NCBI RefSeq assembly: GCF_016405855.1
Contig: NZ_JAEFCA010000003.1
Coordinates: 306,253 to 370,252 of the forward strand
DNA: 64,000 bases
Direction: 5' to 3'
DNA from: Flavobacterium sp. IB48
GTDB taxonomy: Bacteria; Bacteroidota; Bacteroidia; Flavobacteriales; Flavobacteriaceae
Below are positions 1 to 10,388 of this stretch, one piece after another. Positions within the stretch are counted from its first letter, which is position 1. Every line of letters begins with the position of its first letter. The notes beneath the pieces were generated by a model, which was not told the DNA's origin, ran no database searches, and saw only the letters and a program-made list of their open reading frames with translations. The position numbers and the translations under genes are program-made.

Positions 1-678
1 TCAGATAAAAATAATCTCCAAATTTTACACGAAGATAATCACATTATCGTGGTCAATAAACGTGTAGGTGATATTGTACAGGGAGATAAAACGGGTGACA
101 AACCTTTGTCTGATGTTGTAAAAGAATATATTAAAGCTAAATATAACAAACCAGGTGATGTTTTCTTAGGCGTCATTCACCGATTAGACAGACCTACAAC
201 GGGAATTGTGGTTTTTGCTAGAACGAGTAAGGCTTTGTCTCGAATGAATGAATTGTTTAGCAATCGTGAGACTAAAAAAACATATTGGGCTGTTGTAAAA
301 AACAAACCAAAAGAAGCAAAAGCAAAACTGATTCATTATTTAAAACGAAATGAAAAAAATAATACTTCTAAAGCTCATTTAAAAGAAGTTCCAGATAGCA
401 AATTGGCTAGTTTAGATTATACCATAATCAAAGAACTTCAAAATTATACGGCATTAGAAATCAATTTGCATACAGGTCGCCATCATCAAATTCGTGCTCA
501 ATTAAGTGCAATCGGATCTTCGATTAAAGGAGATTTAAAATACGGAGCAGATCGAAGCAATCCTGATGGCGGAATTCATCTTCATGCTCGAAAACTGACT
601 TTTGTACATCCGGTTTCAAAAGAGAATATTACAATTATTGCCCCTACTCCAGACGATCCAATTTGGAATGCTGTATGA
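1..678 (+). CDS. RluA-family RNA pseudouridine synthase (5' end cut by window)
   Basis: The reading frame is open from base 1 to the stop at 676-678, so the start codon lies before the window. Such enzymes isomerise uridine to pseudouridine in rRNA or tRNA in the cytoplasm. The family signature HRLDRPTTG (HRLDxxTSG consensus; the Asp is the catalytic residue) is at about bases 178-204, and the later LHTGRHHQIRAQL stretch matches the conserved RluA region. The visible part has no S4 domain, but that could lie upstream. Which uridine is modified cannot be told. The next gene follows after about 75 nt on the same strand. Confidence 0.9.
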   Translation, partial: SDKNNLQILHEDNHIIVVNKRVGDIVQGDKTGDKPLSDVVKEYIKAKYNKPGDVFLGVIHRLDRPTTGIVVFARTSKALSRMNELFSNRETKKTYWAVVKNKPKEAKAKLIHYLKRNEKNNTSKAHLKEVPDSKLASLDYTIIKELQNYTALEINLHTGRHHQIRAQLSAIGSSIKGDLKYGADRSNPDGGIHLHARKLTFVHPVSKENITIIAPTPDDPIWNAV

Positions 679-754
679 TTTTTATGATTTAATTGTTAAA
701 TTTTTAAATTTTATCGATTAACTTGCAGGGAGAAAAAAACAAGCTAATCGTAAA

Positions 755-2083
755 ATGGACTTTAAAAGCGACATCGGATATCGAAAGGAAACTCTAAAAA
801 AGTTATTGTATAATATTCAAAAAAGCGAAGATTTAATTGTAAAAGCTTTATATGATGACTTTAAAAAACCAGAGTTTGAGGCTGTTTTGACCGAAACCAA
901 TTATGTCATTTCAGAACTTAAAGATGTTATCAAAAACCTTAACAAATGGGCAAAACCAAAACGTGTTTTTCCGTCACTGCTTAATTTTCCTTCTACCGAT
1001 TATATTTACAAAGAACCTTATGGCGATGTATTAATCATTGCTCCTTGGAACTATCCTTTTCAACTTGCTTTATGCCCTCTTGTTGCTGCTGTCGCCGCAG
1101 GAAATAGAGTTGTTTTAAAACCATCTGAACTTACACCTCATACTTCTGCTGTAATTGCAAAAATTATAGAAAAAACATTTCATGTTAATCATGTTGAAGT
1201 TTTTGAAGGCGGAGTTGATGTTTCTAATAAATTACTGGCGCAGCGATGGGATTACATCTTTTTTACAGGAAGTGTCGCTGTTGGAAAAATTGTTGCAAAA
1301 GCCGCAGCAGAAAATTTAACGCCAGTTACTCTTGAATTAGGCGGGAAAAACCCGTGCATTATTGATCAAACGGCCAATTTAAAACTGGCTGCAAAACGAA
1401 TTGTTTGGGGAAAATTTATAAACGCAGGACAAACTTGCATTGCTCCAGATTATATTCTAATTCAGAAAAACATGAAAGTTAATTTCATTTCTTTTATGAT
1501 TGAAGAAATCATAAAAGCTTATGGAAAGAAAGTAGATAAATCTCCTGATTTTGCACGAATTATAAATACGAAAAACTGGTATAGATTAACCAATATGATT
1601 CAAGGCGAACATGTTTTATTTGGTGGAGAAAGCGATGCCAATAAACTTTATATTGCACCTACTCTTCTTGAAGAACCAGATTTAGATAGCGCTGTTATGA
1701 AAGAAGAAATCTTTGGGCCTATTCTGCCAATTCTTGTTTATGAAAATGAAAATGATATTGAAAAGGTTGTAAGCCGTTATGAGAAACCTCTTTCATTTTA
1801 CATTTTTAGCGAAAATAATTCATTTGCAAAGAAATTAATTTCAAAATACTCTTTTGGAGGCGGATGCATTAACGATACGGTTATTCATTTTTCTAACAAT
1901 AGACTGCCTTTTGGCGGTGTCGGGCATAGCGGAATTGGTGCTTATCATGGCAAACGAAGCTTCGATACATTTTCTCATCATAAAGCAATTGTAAAAAAAG
2001 GAAATTGGCTTGATTTGCCAATGCGTTATGCGCCATATAAGGATAAACTGGGCCCAATAAAACGAATTCTAGACTGGCTATAA
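755..2083 (+). CDS. NAD(P)-dependent aldehyde dehydrogenase (class 3-like)
   Basis: A 442-residue aldehyde dehydrogenase that oxidises an aldehyde to the carboxylic acid. Visible are the PWNYPF motif near residue 98, the general base Glu194 in ELGGK and the catalytic Cys228 in GQTCIAPDY. The EEIFGPILP motif and a C-terminal PFGGVGHSG segment follow. Length and the short N-terminus fit the class 3 (fatty aldehyde/coniferyl aldehyde) subgroup rather than the roughly 490-residue betaine aldehyde type. There is no signal peptide, so it is cytoplasmic. The substrate cannot be deduced from context; the neighbours are unrelated. Confidence 0.92.
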   Translation: MDFKSDIGYRKETLKKLLYNIQKSEDLIVKALYDDFKKPEFEAVLTETNYVISELKDVIKNLNKWAKPKRVFPSLLNFPSTDYIYKEPYGDVLIIAPWNYPFQLALCPLVAAVAAGNRVVLKPSELTPHTSAVIAKIIEKTFHVNHVEVFEGGVDVSNKLLAQRWDYIFFTGSVAVGKIVAKAAAENLTPVTLELGGKNPCIIDQTANLKLAAKRIVWGKFINAGQTCIAPDYILIQKNMKVNFISFMIEEIIKAYGKKVDKSPDFARIINTKNWYRLTNMIQGEHVLFGGESDANKLYIAPTLLEEPDLDSAVMKEEIFGPILPILVYENENDIEKVVSRYEKPLSFYIFSENNSFAKKLISKYSFGGGCINDTVIHFSNNRLPFGGVGHSGIGAYHGKRSFDTFSHHKAIVKKGNWLDLPMRYAPYKDKLGPIKRILDWL

Positions 2084-2201
2084 ATCAGTTAAAAACATTT
2101 CGGAATGTTTTGTAGATTTTTATACGGAATTGATTAAATATATTATATTTACGTCAAGATACCTTTCAAATATTACAAGTCTATAAAACAATCTTACATA
2201 A

Positions 2202-2999
2202 ATGAAATCTACACTTGACCAAATTGAGGACATTAAAAAAAATGGCTTTTCCCTTGATTTTGCTACAGTTTTTAATCACGCCTTCGAAAATTATAAAAAA
2301 ATAGCACTTTATTCTGGGCTAATCATCTTGGTATTTTCAATTATTGCAGCTGTAGCTTTTATGGGCATAATGGTTGCCTATTATGGAGCTGAAGCAATCT
2401 CAAAAGATTTTATTCAAAATTTTGAAAACCAACAATTCACTACTATTCAGCTTGTAATTCAAACTGTTGCCGTTTCTATAGTTGCAGGAATAACAGCTCC
2501 ATTTGGTGCTGGTTTTCTAAAAATGGCAGATTCTGCAGACAGAGATGTAGAATTTAATGTTTCTACTATCTTCACTTATTACAAATCACCATATTTTGGG
2601 CAAATTTTTGTTGCAGCCTTTATTCCTGCCCTTTTCGGAACTGCTATTGCCAATTTAATTGAAAGTGCAGGAATCATATTTGTTGGAAATTTAGTTTCAT
2701 TTATGGTTTCTTACTTTATGTTTCTATCAATTCCGTTAATTGTTTTTGGAAACCTTGGGGCTATAGACGCTATAAAATCGAGCTTAGTTATCGCTACAAA
2801 AAACCCACTTAATATATTTGCTTTTTTCATCATAGGTTTCCTTGGTTCAATGGTTGGTTTTATCGGTTGTTGCGTGGGGATTATTTTCACTGTTGTTTTT
2901 AATAGTTCAATGATTTACGCGACCTATTTTGCCATTTTTGGAACACAATCTGAAGATGAAGATTCAATTGATTCAATTGGAAAATACAATGTAGATTAA
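2202..2999 (+). CDS. Multi-pass membrane protein of unknown function
   Basis: A 265-residue protein with about five or six hydrophobic segments (roughly residues 35-60, 85-105, 135-160, 165-190, 205-240) and a short acidic C-terminal tail. The overall look, with repeated small-residue-rich helices, recalls the membrane domain found in glycerophosphodiester-phosphodiesterase-associated proteins, but I see no diagnostic motif. No signal peptide is needed for insertion. It stands alone between an aldehyde dehydrogenase and a sensor kinase, with gaps of 118 and 91 nt, so context does not suggest a role. Confidence 0.75.
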   Translation: MKSTLDQIEDIKKNGFSLDFATVFNHAFENYKKIALYSGLIILVFSIIAAVAFMGIMVAYYGAEAISKDFIQNFENQQFTTIQLVIQTVAVSIVAGITAPFGAGFLKMADSADRDVEFNVSTIFTYYKSPYFGQIFVAAFIPALFGTAIANLIESAGIIFVGNLVSFMVSYFMFLSIPLIVFGNLGAIDAIKSSLVIATKNPLNIFAFFIIGFLGSMVGFIGCCVGIIFTVVFNSSMIYATYFAIFGTQSEDEDSIDSIGKYNVD

Positions 3000-3090
3000 A
3001 ATAGAAAATTCTTAATTTCAGAGAACTTAACCACTTCTTTTTAAGAATTTTCAAAACGCTATTTACTAAACCAACATACCCCCAAATTCT

Positions 3091-6000
3091 ATGGCCGCAA
3101 ACTGTAGTTTTTTCAATTTGATTCTTTCAGGAATTTCCACTGTTGGAAGTACCTTCGAATCGATTGTGACTAGGTGGTATGTATTTAATTCAGACATAAT
3201 TTACTACAATAACCATAAGCTTTTTGTTTTAGGTTTATCGCTCTTTGCATTTCTGTCGCTTCTAGTTTACCAATTTTTTAGAATTAAAGCTAAAATTGGA
3301 TACTTCATCGAAAAAAAGAAAGAACAAGATACCGTTGGCAGAGAATATCAGCTTTATATTTTATTTTTTGGTATTGCAGTTATTATTATTGAGATCATAA
3401 ATGAGATCTTTAAAATTAGACCTAAAAGTCTATTAATAGTCAATGTTTTAATTGGTATTTTTGTTCTTGTTATCTACACTATAACAAACAAAATTAAATG
3501 GGTAAGAGATCACATTCAACAGATTTTCATTTCCTGCTTCTTTGTTTATATCAGTTATGTTGCTTACAACATTGTCACTTTAAGCAGTGATGTTGTACCA
3601 ATTATTGTCTTCCTGATTTCATTTTTCTTTTCTTACAACATACTTAAGCCCATAAAAATATACTGGCTTTTTGTTGCGTTAACATTTGGCTTTTTAATAG
3701 CAACAGTTGCATTTCAGCTAATTCCAATAAAATCTTCTATTTTATTAATCAATTTCTGCATCCTTATTTTCATCATAAACCAAGTAAAATATGCAGTTTT
3801 ATTAGACAATAGAGACAATTTTAGATTTGCAAGCGAAATTGTTCATAAAGGAAATTCGCTTACAATAGCATCCAACCAAAAAGGTGAAATACTTTTTTGC
3901 AGCGAAACCATAACCCCTATTTTAGGATACCAACCTGATCAGGTTATGGGTTTAAAATTCTGGGAATTGACTGAAAATTTAGAATCCAACGAAAAATTAA
4001 ATCTTGTTAGAAATCAAGAAAACAAACTTTACATTAGAAAATTAAAAGCCGAAAGCGGTGAATATAAATACATTCAATGGAAAGATAAAAAATTCTCAGA
4101 CGACCTAATTATTAGCATTGGACAAGACGTAACAGAACAAGTTATTGTTCAGGATCAATATAAAAATCTAATTGAAACGGCAACAGATATTATTTTTGAA
4201 ATCGATGCTGACGGTCATTTTACTTTTATAAATGAATTTGGCATTTCTGCTCTTGGATACACTCAAAACGAAATAATCAAAAAGCATTATTCTAATTTCA
4301 TTCATGATAACTATATCAGTAGTGCTGTTGATTTTTATGAAAATTTGGTGCTTAACGAAAATAATTATCCGATTATCGAAATTCCTATTTTGAAGAAGAA
4401 TGGTGATGAAATATGGATTTCACAAAAAATTATTGTTCGAAAAAACGACTTAGGATTAACGGCTGGATTTTCTGGAATTGCGCGAGATATTACCGAGAAG
4501 AAAAACATCGAAAACGAGAAAAAAAGACGTCTTAAAAAAATTGAGGCCTATAATAATTCAACCAAAAAATTATCTACGACAGACTTTAGCAAATACGATG
4601 ATTTAAATACGGTTATAGATTTAATCTTAAAAGAAGCCGCCTCTATAAGCAATACGAACCGCGTAAGTTTCTGGAAATACGACAATGATTTAATTACCTG
4701 CAAAAACCTTTTTAGCATAGACAATCAAAGTTTAAGCGATAAAAACATCTTAAATAAAGAATCCTATCCTATTTATTTTGAAACCTTAAACAACAAAGCC
4801 ATTATTAACGCGCCAGACGTATTCAACAAACTGGAAACCTCTGAGTTTCAAAAGCTTTATTTTACAAAAAACAATATCAAATCAATGCTAGATGTACCTA
4901 TTTTCTTAACGGGACAATTAGCAGGCGTTGCTTGTTTTGAAAGCACAGAACAAAAACGAGAATGGGATAATGAAGACATTAATTATGCGAGAACTATCTC
5001 TGATGTAATTTCACTTGCAATTTCTTCACAAATGCGTTTAGAAGCAGAAAGAAAATTAGAACTTAAAAGTCAGCTCTTGTCTGCACTTTCTCTATGTACC
5101 GAAAAGTTTCTCTTGAGCAAAACTACTCATCAGATGTTTCAGGAAACCTATCAAATTATTGGAAAAGCAGCCAAAGTAGATCATATGTATTACTACGAAA
5201 AGGATCCGATTTACAATACTGTTAGTCAAAAATATAAATGGTCGCGTGAAGGTGTTGTCCATCAAATTACTCCTCTGCACCATATGACAGAAGAAAATCT
5301 TCAAGAAATTTATGATGTTGCTTCGCAAAGAAAAATTCTAAACACATTTACAAGAAATCTTAATGATGGTTTTTTCAAAAAACTACTTATAGATAATGAA
5401 ATTCAATCGATCTTAATTCTGCCAATTTACATTAACGATTTATTTACTGGTTTTATTGGTTTTGACGACTGCACTACTGAAAGAAAATGGTCTGAAGACG
5501 AAATAAACATCTTTCAGGTATTAGCAAATAATATCTCGTCTGCTCTAGAAAGAAACCGAAACGAAACTAAAATTATTGAAAGTGAAGAGAAATTTAAACT
5601 GATTGCAAACAACATTCCTGGCACAGTTTATCTATCAAAATTTGATGCCTTCTCTACCAAAATATTCTTAAACGATGAAGTTTTAAATCTTACGGGATAT
5701 TCAAAATCTGAATTTATTGAAAATAATTTATCTTTCTTATCGTTAATTCATCCAGATGACAAAGAAGAGGTAATTAACAATCAAATCGATAATCTACAGC
5801 ATGGAATGCCTTTGCATAATGTATATCGCATTCAACGCAAAACTGGCGAGTTTATTTGGATTGAAGAATTTGGAGATGTAATTAAACGAGATGATGAAAT
5901 TGAATTTGTTGGCGGAATTTATTTTGACATTACAAGTAAAAAAGAAATAGAAGATGCTATAAAAGCGAAACAGCTGGCTGAAGCGGCAAACAAATCAAAA

Positions 6001-7143
6001 TCTGACTTCTTGGCTAATATGTCGCACGAAATTAGAACTCCTTTAAACGGAATTATTGGTTTTACACACTTATTAATGAAAACGGAATTGGAGGAAATTC
6101 AAGAAAAATACATGACCACGATTAACCAATCAGCTCATTCTCTTCTTGAAATTATAAATGACATTTTGGATTTCTCAAAAATTGAAGCAGGAAAACTGGA
6201 ACTGTTTATTGACCTATATGATATTAAAAAAATTTTAGGTCAAGTTTTTGATTTAATTGTTTACGAATCGAACAAAAAAAATCTGGAACTTGAATTAAAC
6301 ATTGATCCTGATGTTCCCAAATATATCTGGACAGATATTGTTCGTCTCAAACAGATCTTGATTAATCTGCTTTCAAACGCTGTTAAATTCACAACCGAAG
6401 GATCTATCAAATTAAACGTTTCGGTTTTAGAAAAGAACCATAACAACAATTGCGTGCTTCGTTTTGCCGTAATCGATACTGGAATTGGAATTCTTGAAAA
6501 AAATCAGAAGAAAATCTTTAAAGCTTTTCTACAAGAAGATAGCTCTACAACAAGAAAGTTTGGAGGAACCGGATTAGGCTTAACCATATCTAACCAATTG
6601 CTCGCTTTAATGGAAAGTCGTTTACAGCTGGAAAGCAAAATTGACGAAGGAAGCACTTTTTTCTTTGATTTAAATCTAAAAACAAGTAATCAAAGTATAA
6701 ATGATAAATATAATGCCGAGCTTAAAAGTTTAGATATCGATCTAGATTCTGATGAGATCGAAACAAACGACAATAATATTACTTTTCTAATTGTAGAAGA
6801 CAACAAGGTAAACATGCTTCTTCTTAAAACAATTATAAAAAACTTATACCATAATGCCTTTATTTTCGAATGCGAAAACGGGTACGAAGCCATTCAACAA
6901 TTTGAAAAAATAAATCCAACCCTTATTTTTATGGATATTCAAATGCCAATAATGAATGGTTATGAGACTGCAAAAGCCATTAGAAATACTAAAAAAGGGC
7001 GCGACATTCCGATAATTGCCGTTACGGCAGGTGCTGAAAAAGAAGAACGCAATAAATGCATTTCTGCCGGAATGGACGATTACATTTCTAAACCAATCAT
7101 GAAAGGAACAGTTGAAGAAGCATTAGTAAAATGGCTAGGATGA
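3091..7143 (+). CDS. Membrane-bound hybrid sensor histidine kinase (PAS/GAF/PAS-HisKA-HATPase-REC)
   Basis: A 1350-residue hybrid kinase that autophosphorylates and passes phosphate to its own receiver. About seven hydrophobic helices occupy residues 45-236. Then come PAS-like regions near 255-350 and 355-470, two GAF-like regions (about 500-655 and 660-820) and a third PAS (831-950). HisKA follows with phospho-acceptor His979 in SHEIRTPLNG, then an HATPase domain with DTGIGI and GGTGLGLTIS, and a receiver domain with phospho-acceptor Asp1282 in FMDIQMP. No separate response regulator or HPt protein is nearby, so it is an orphan whose partner is encoded elsewhere. The signal is unknown. Confidence 0.93.
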   Translation: MAANCSFFNLILSGISTVGSTFESIVTRWYVFNSDIIYYNNHKLFVLGLSLFAFLSLLVYQFFRIKAKIGYFIEKKKEQDTVGREYQLYILFFGIAVIIIEIINEIFKIRPKSLLIVNVLIGIFVLVIYTITNKIKWVRDHIQQIFISCFFVYISYVAYNIVTLSSDVVPIIVFLISFFFSYNILKPIKIYWLFVALTFGFLIATVAFQLIPIKSSILLINFCILIFIINQVKYAVLLDNRDNFRFASEIVHKGNSLTIASNQKGEILFCSETITPILGYQPDQVMGLKFWELTENLESNEKLNLVRNQENKLYIRKLKAESGEYKYIQWKDKKFSDDLIISIGQDVTEQVIVQDQYKNLIETATDIIFEIDADGHFTFINEFGISALGYTQNEIIKKHYSNFIHDNYISSAVDFYENLVLNENNYPIIEIPILKKNGDEIWISQKIIVRKNDLGLTAGFSGIARDITEKKNIENEKKRRLKKIEAYNNSTKKLSTTDFSKYDDLNTVIDLILKEAASISNTNRVSFWKYDNDLITCKNLFSIDNQSLSDKNILNKESYPIYFETLNNKAIINAPDVFNKLETSEFQKLYFTKNNIKSMLDVPIFLTGQLAGVACFESTEQKREWDNEDINYARTISDVISLAISSQMRLEAERKLELKSQLLSALSLCTEKFLLSKTTHQMFQETYQIIGKAAKVDHMYYYEKDPIYNTVSQKYKWSREGVVHQITPLHHMTEENLQEIYDVASQRKILNTFTRNLNDGFFKKLLIDNEIQSILILPIYINDLFTGFIGFDDCTTERKWSEDEINIFQVLANNISSALERNRNETKIIESEEKFKLIANNIPGTVYLSKFDAFSTKIFLNDEVLNLTGYSKSEFIENNLSFLSLIHPDDKEEVINNQIDNLQHGMPLHNVYRIQRKTGEFIWIEEFGDVIKRDDEIEFVGGIYFDITSKKEIEDAIKAKQLAEAANKSKSDFLANMSHEIRTPLNGIIGFTHLLMKTELEEIQEKYMTTINQSAHSLLEIINDILDFSKIEAGKLELFIDLYDIKKILGQVFDLIVYESNKKNLELELNIDPDVPKYIWTDIVRLKQILINLLSNAVKFTTEGSIKLNVSVLEKNHNNNCVLRFAVIDTGIGILEKNQKKIFKAFLQEDSSTTRKFGGTGLGLTISNQLLALMESRLQLESKIDEGSTFFFDLNLKTSNQSINDKYNAELKSLDIDLDSDEIETNDNNITFLIVEDNKVNMLLLKTIIKNLYHNAFIFECENGYEAIQQFEKINPTLIFMDIQMPIMNGYETAKAIRNTKKGRDIPIIAVTAGAEKEERNKCISAGMDDYISKPIMKGTVEEALVKWLG

Positions 7144-7305
7144 TTTAGTTTTTGAATCTCAGTTTGAGTCACAGCCTTAATAAATTGCTTTTGATAAAAA
7201 ACAAAAAAATGAGACTGAAAACTTAATGTTCCGATTGTGAAATTTATCATAAAAAATCTATAAATTCGTACAACGTTTTAATAACCAGATTAAAAAGAAT
7301 TCAAT

Positions 7306-8160
7306 ATGAAATGGCAAGGCAGAAGACAAAGTGACAATGTAGAAGACAGAAGATCAATTTCTGGCGGTGGCAAAGCACTAGTCGGCGGTGGAGTTATTGG
7401 GATTATTATTTTACTGCTTAATGTTTTTGGCGGTGAAACAGGTCAGCAAATAGCGCCAATTCTAGAACAAATGCAAGGTGGACAATCCCAACAAACAGAA
7501 ACTGCAGCTCCTCTAAGCGAGGAAGATAAAAAAATGGGCGAATATGTAAGGACTTTACTTGCATACAATGAAGATACGTGGACAAAGATTTTTGCAGAAC
7601 ATGGAATGACCTACGAAAAACCAAAATTAGTTCTTTTTAAAGGCGCTGTACAAACTGCTTGCGGCGGAGCATCATCTGCTTCAGGTCCTTTTTATTGCCC
7701 AGGCGACCGCAAAGTATATATGGATTTAGATTTTTTTGAAGAGTTAAAAACTAAATTTGGCGCAAAAGGAGGCGATTTTGCGATTGCATACGTTATTGCG
7801 CATGAAATTGGCCATCATATTCAAACCTTAATGGGAACATCTTCTAAAATGCGTCAAATGCAGCAAGGAAAAAGCGATGCAGAAGCTAATAAATTATCTG
7901 TAGCCTTAGAATTACAAGCTGATTTTTATGCTGGAGTTTGGGCACACGATAACCAGAAAGATCTTGATGTGGGAGATATAGATGAAGCTTTAAGTGCTGC
8001 AAATGCTGTTGGAGACGATGCTATTCAAAGCAAAATGCAAGGACATGTTGTTCCTGATTCTTTTACTCACGGAACTTCAGAACAAAGAATGTATTGGTTT
8101 AAGAAAGGTTTTACAACTGGAGATATTAAACAAGGAACTACATTTGAAGAAATTAGATAA
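7306..8160 (+). CDS. Neutral zinc metallopeptidase, YpfJ-like
   Basis: A 284-residue protein of the putative neutral zinc metallopeptidase family (YpfJ type). It has an N-terminal cytoplasmic RRQSDNVEDRR stretch, one membrane anchor (about residues 25-42), then an extracytoplasmic domain. The zinc site HEIGHH has His166, Glu167 and His170; a downstream ELQADFYAG segment supplies the third ligand region. Length fits the family. The physiological substrate is not known for the family. It is followed by a strong terminator and is probably monocistronic. Confidence 0.9.
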   Translation: MKWQGRRQSDNVEDRRSISGGGKALVGGGVIGIIILLLNVFGGETGQQIAPILEQMQGGQSQQTETAAPLSEEDKKMGEYVRTLLAYNEDTWTKIFAEHGMTYEKPKLVLFKGAVQTACGGASSASGPFYCPGDRKVYMDLDFFEELKTKFGAKGGDFAIAYVIAHEIGHHIQTLMGTSSKMRQMQQGKSDAEANKLSVALELQADFYAGVWAHDNQKDLDVGDIDEALSAANAVGDDAIQSKMQGHVVPDSFTHGTSEQRMYWFKKGFTTGDIKQGTTFEEIR

Positions 8161-8188
8161 TACATAAAAACCAAATAATTACCAACCA

Positions 8189-8220
8189 AAAAAGCACAAC
8201 CCTACCAGTTGTGCTTTTTT
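8189..8220 (+). terminator. Rho-independent terminator of the metallopeptidase gene
   Basis: The arms AAAAGCACAAC and GTTGTGCTTTT enclose a 7-nt loop and are followed by a T-run, about 30 nt after the metallopeptidase stop codon. Confidence 0.85.
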
Positions 8221-8304
8221 CATGAAATCAAAAAAAAATCCAAACATCAAGTTGAGACACTTTGATATTTGGATTTTAAACATTTGAAAGTTTTGTCTTT
8301 AAAC

Positions 8305-8334
8305 TAAAAAAGCCTTGAATTTCTTCAAGGCTTT
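8305..8334 (-). terminator. Terminator downstream of tRNA-His
   Basis: On the minus strand the arms AAAGCCTTGAA and TTCAAGGCTTT (GAAA loop) are followed by a T-run just 3' of tRNA-His. Confidence 0.8.
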
Positions 8335-8341
8335 CTTTCTG

Positions 8342-8416
8342 GGTGGCTGACCGGGTTCGAACCGGCGACCCGCGGCACCACAAACCGCTACTCTAACCAG
8401 CTGAGCTACAACCACC
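8342..8416 (-). tRNA. tRNA-His (anticodon GUG)
   Basis: A complete cloverleaf is visible on the minus strand: acceptor GTGGTTG/CAGCCAC preceded by an encoded G-1 that pairs with C73, the hallmark of tRNA-His. The D-arm GCTC/GAGC, the anticodon stem GCGGT/GCCGC with loop TTGTGGT (anticodon GTG) and a standard T-arm with GTTCGAAC follow. CCA is not encoded. Confidence 0.95.
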
Positions 8417-8494
8417 ATTTTTCTGCTTAGCGAGTGCAAATATAGAACAAAGGTTGAGTTCTACAAAGAAAAAAATGAAAAATTTTCATAAAAA

Positions 8495-9211
8495 TTATAT
8501 CAAATTTTCTAAGCTATTGACTGCCAAACATCTTTCAACTGTAAAACCTTCTGCAAAATCTTTCCCAACTAGTCTTCCTAAGTCCTGCGCGCGGTAATTT
8601 AGACTTTCAAAAAAGTTTTTACTTGTAATTGGTGTTGCAGGTTCTTTTGAATTCGGATCGTAAAATTGGGTTTTATAAGCAGAAATCGCTTCTACTTTCT
8701 TTTTTTCAAATCCTGTAATATCTACAACAAAATCTGGAGTAATATTTTTCCATTGAATATAATGATAAACAATTTTAGGTCTCCACGCTTCTTGCTGTAC
8801 TCCATCAATCGAAGTTTCAATTTTCATTAATCCCGAAAGAAAGCAAGAATCAGAAACTAGTTTGCTTCCTTTTCCATGATCAATATGGCGATCGTCTATT
8901 GCATTGCACAATACAATTTCAGGTTTGTATTTACGTATCATTTTTATGACTTCTAATTGATGTTTTTCATCATTCACAAAAAAGCCATCGCGCATTGCTA
9001 AATTTTCGCGTACTAAAACACCTAAAATCTTAGCCGCATCTTTTGCCTCCTGATCTCTAATTTCTGCAGTTCCACGTGTTCCTAATTCACCACGTGTTAA
9101 ATCTACAATGCCTACTTTTTTCCCAAGGGAAACTTCTTTTAAAATTGTTCCAGCACAACCTAATTCTACATCGTCTGGATGTGCACCAAATGCTAATATA
9201 TCTAGTTTCAT
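8495..9211 (-). CDS. bshB1: N-acetylglucosaminyl-L-malate deacetylase, bacillithiol biosynthesis
   Basis: A PIG-L/LmbE-type zinc deacetylase. The start MKLDILAFGAHPDDVELG is typical of BshB1, so I take this ATG rather than an upstream TTG that would add 15 residues of low-complexity sequence. AHPDD supplies zinc ligands and the catalytic Asp, and a HIDHG motif gives another ligand region. In bacillithiol synthesis it removes the acetyl group from GlcNAc-malate, giving the substrate for cysteine addition by BshC. Length (238 aa) is normal. bshA and bshC are not in the window. Confidence 0.9.
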   Translation of the reverse strand: MKLDILAFGAHPDDVELGCAGTILKEVSLGKKVGIVDLTRGELGTRGTAEIRDQEAKDAAKILGVLVRENLAMRDGFFVNDEKHQLEVIKMIRKYKPEIVLCNAIDDRHIDHGKGSKLVSDSCFLSGLMKIETSIDGVQQEAWRPKIVYHYIQWKNITPDFVVDITGFEKKKVEAISAYKTQFYDPNSKEPATPITSKNFFESLNYRAQDLGRLVGKDFAEGFTVERCLAVNSLENLI

Positions 9212-9315
9212 TTTCTCTTTTTGTTTGTTTTGTTTCAAGTTTAGCCACAGCTGCAATATTAAGTCTCAGTAACTGAAAACTGTGACTTTGACTGAAAACT
9301 CATAATTCATAACTT

Positions 9316-10386
9316 CTAACTCCTAACTTTCAAGACTCTTTTCATCGTCATTGATTTATTGACGCTTTCTTCCCATTCTTTTTCCGGAACGCTTTCTCTT
9401 GTAATTCCGCAACCCATATATAAAATTGCTTTTTCTTCCTGAATCTGCATGCATCGTAAATTTACAAATAAATCAGAACTTGCTTGAGCTTCTCCAAAAG
9501 TGCTGTTCAATTCACCTAGAAAACCTGTGTAAAAAGTTCTATCATAATTTTCGTTTTCAATAATAAATCCTTTCGATTTCTTTTTTGGAAGTCCGCAAAC
9601 GGCTGGAGTTGGATGCAACGTATCGATTACTTCTTCTAAAGTCGAATTATCTTTTAAAACTCCAGAAATATCGGTTTTTATATGCCAAATAGATCCTGCT
9701 TTTAAACTATAAGGTTCAGAAACCACAACCGAAGCTGTAAATTCTCGAAGCCTTTTTACAATAAAATCAGTTACAAATTGCTGCTCGTCTTTTTCTTTTT
9801 GCTGCCAAACAATTTTAGTTTCCTGATTGTCTTTTTGCGTTCCTGCCAAAGCCATCGTTTCAAAAACATTTCCGTTTGCCTTTAGCAGTTTTTCTGGAGT
9901 CGCTCCCATCCACAAACCAATTTTAGGATGAAAGAAACAATAGCAAAAAGTTGCTGGATACAATTGAACCAAGTGCTGAAACGTTTCAATAAAATCAAAT
10001 TCAGATAAAGGCACTTCTTCGTTTCGCGATAAAACGACTTTTTTGAATTCTTCGTTTTTTATCGCTTGAATTCCTTGTGCTACCAAATATTCGTATTGAA
10101 ACTTAGCTTCAGAATCAAAATTTAAATCGTCAATCTCGATTGGTTCAAATGAAGCTGGCTCTTTGTGGAAAGAAATAATTTCTGATTCATTTTCAGGAAT
10201 CAAGACTAGTTGTTTTTCATCAAAAGAAGCAAAAACAAATCCTTTTTCACTGTAATCAGAAACATTGTATAATGTATTATTTTGCTGTAAAATCCCAACA
10301 TAGCTTTCTGTATTGGGCTTTGAATAAAGTACAAAGGGTAAATTTTGTTCTTTATGATTTTTAATTTTTAAGAAAAATGAATTCAT
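9316..10386 (-). CDS. Isochorismate synthase (chorismate-binding enzyme)
   Basis: A 356-residue chorismate-utilising enzyme, probably MenF-type isochorismate synthase, the entry step of menaquinone synthesis. Visible are the VVLSRNEEVPL segment, the HPTPAVCGLPK motif, the YDRTFYTGFLG segment (family ExxxYxGxxG region) and the C-terminal LRCMQI block. It lies 2 nt after the thioesterase gene on the same strand, so the two are translated from one message. An EntC/salicylate role is possible in principle, but no siderophore genes are near, and menaquinone is the main respiratory quinone in this group. Confidence 0.85.
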   Translation of the reverse strand: MNSFFLKIKNHKEQNLPFVLYSKPNTESYVGILQQNNTLYNVSDYSEKGFVFASFDEKQLVLIPENESEIISFHKEPASFEPIEIDDLNFDSEAKFQYEYLVAQGIQAIKNEEFKKVVLSRNEEVPLSEFDFIETFQHLVQLYPATFCYCFFHPKIGLWMGATPEKLLKANGNVFETMALAGTQKDNQETKIVWQQKEKDEQQFVTDFIVKRLREFTASVVVSEPYSLKAGSIWHIKTDISGVLKDNSTLEEVIDTLHPTPAVCGLPKKKSKGFIIENENYDRTFYTGFLGELNSTFGEAQASSDLFVNLRCMQIQEEKAILYMGCGITRESVPEKEWEESVNKSMTMKRVLKVRS

Positions 10387-10388
10387 AT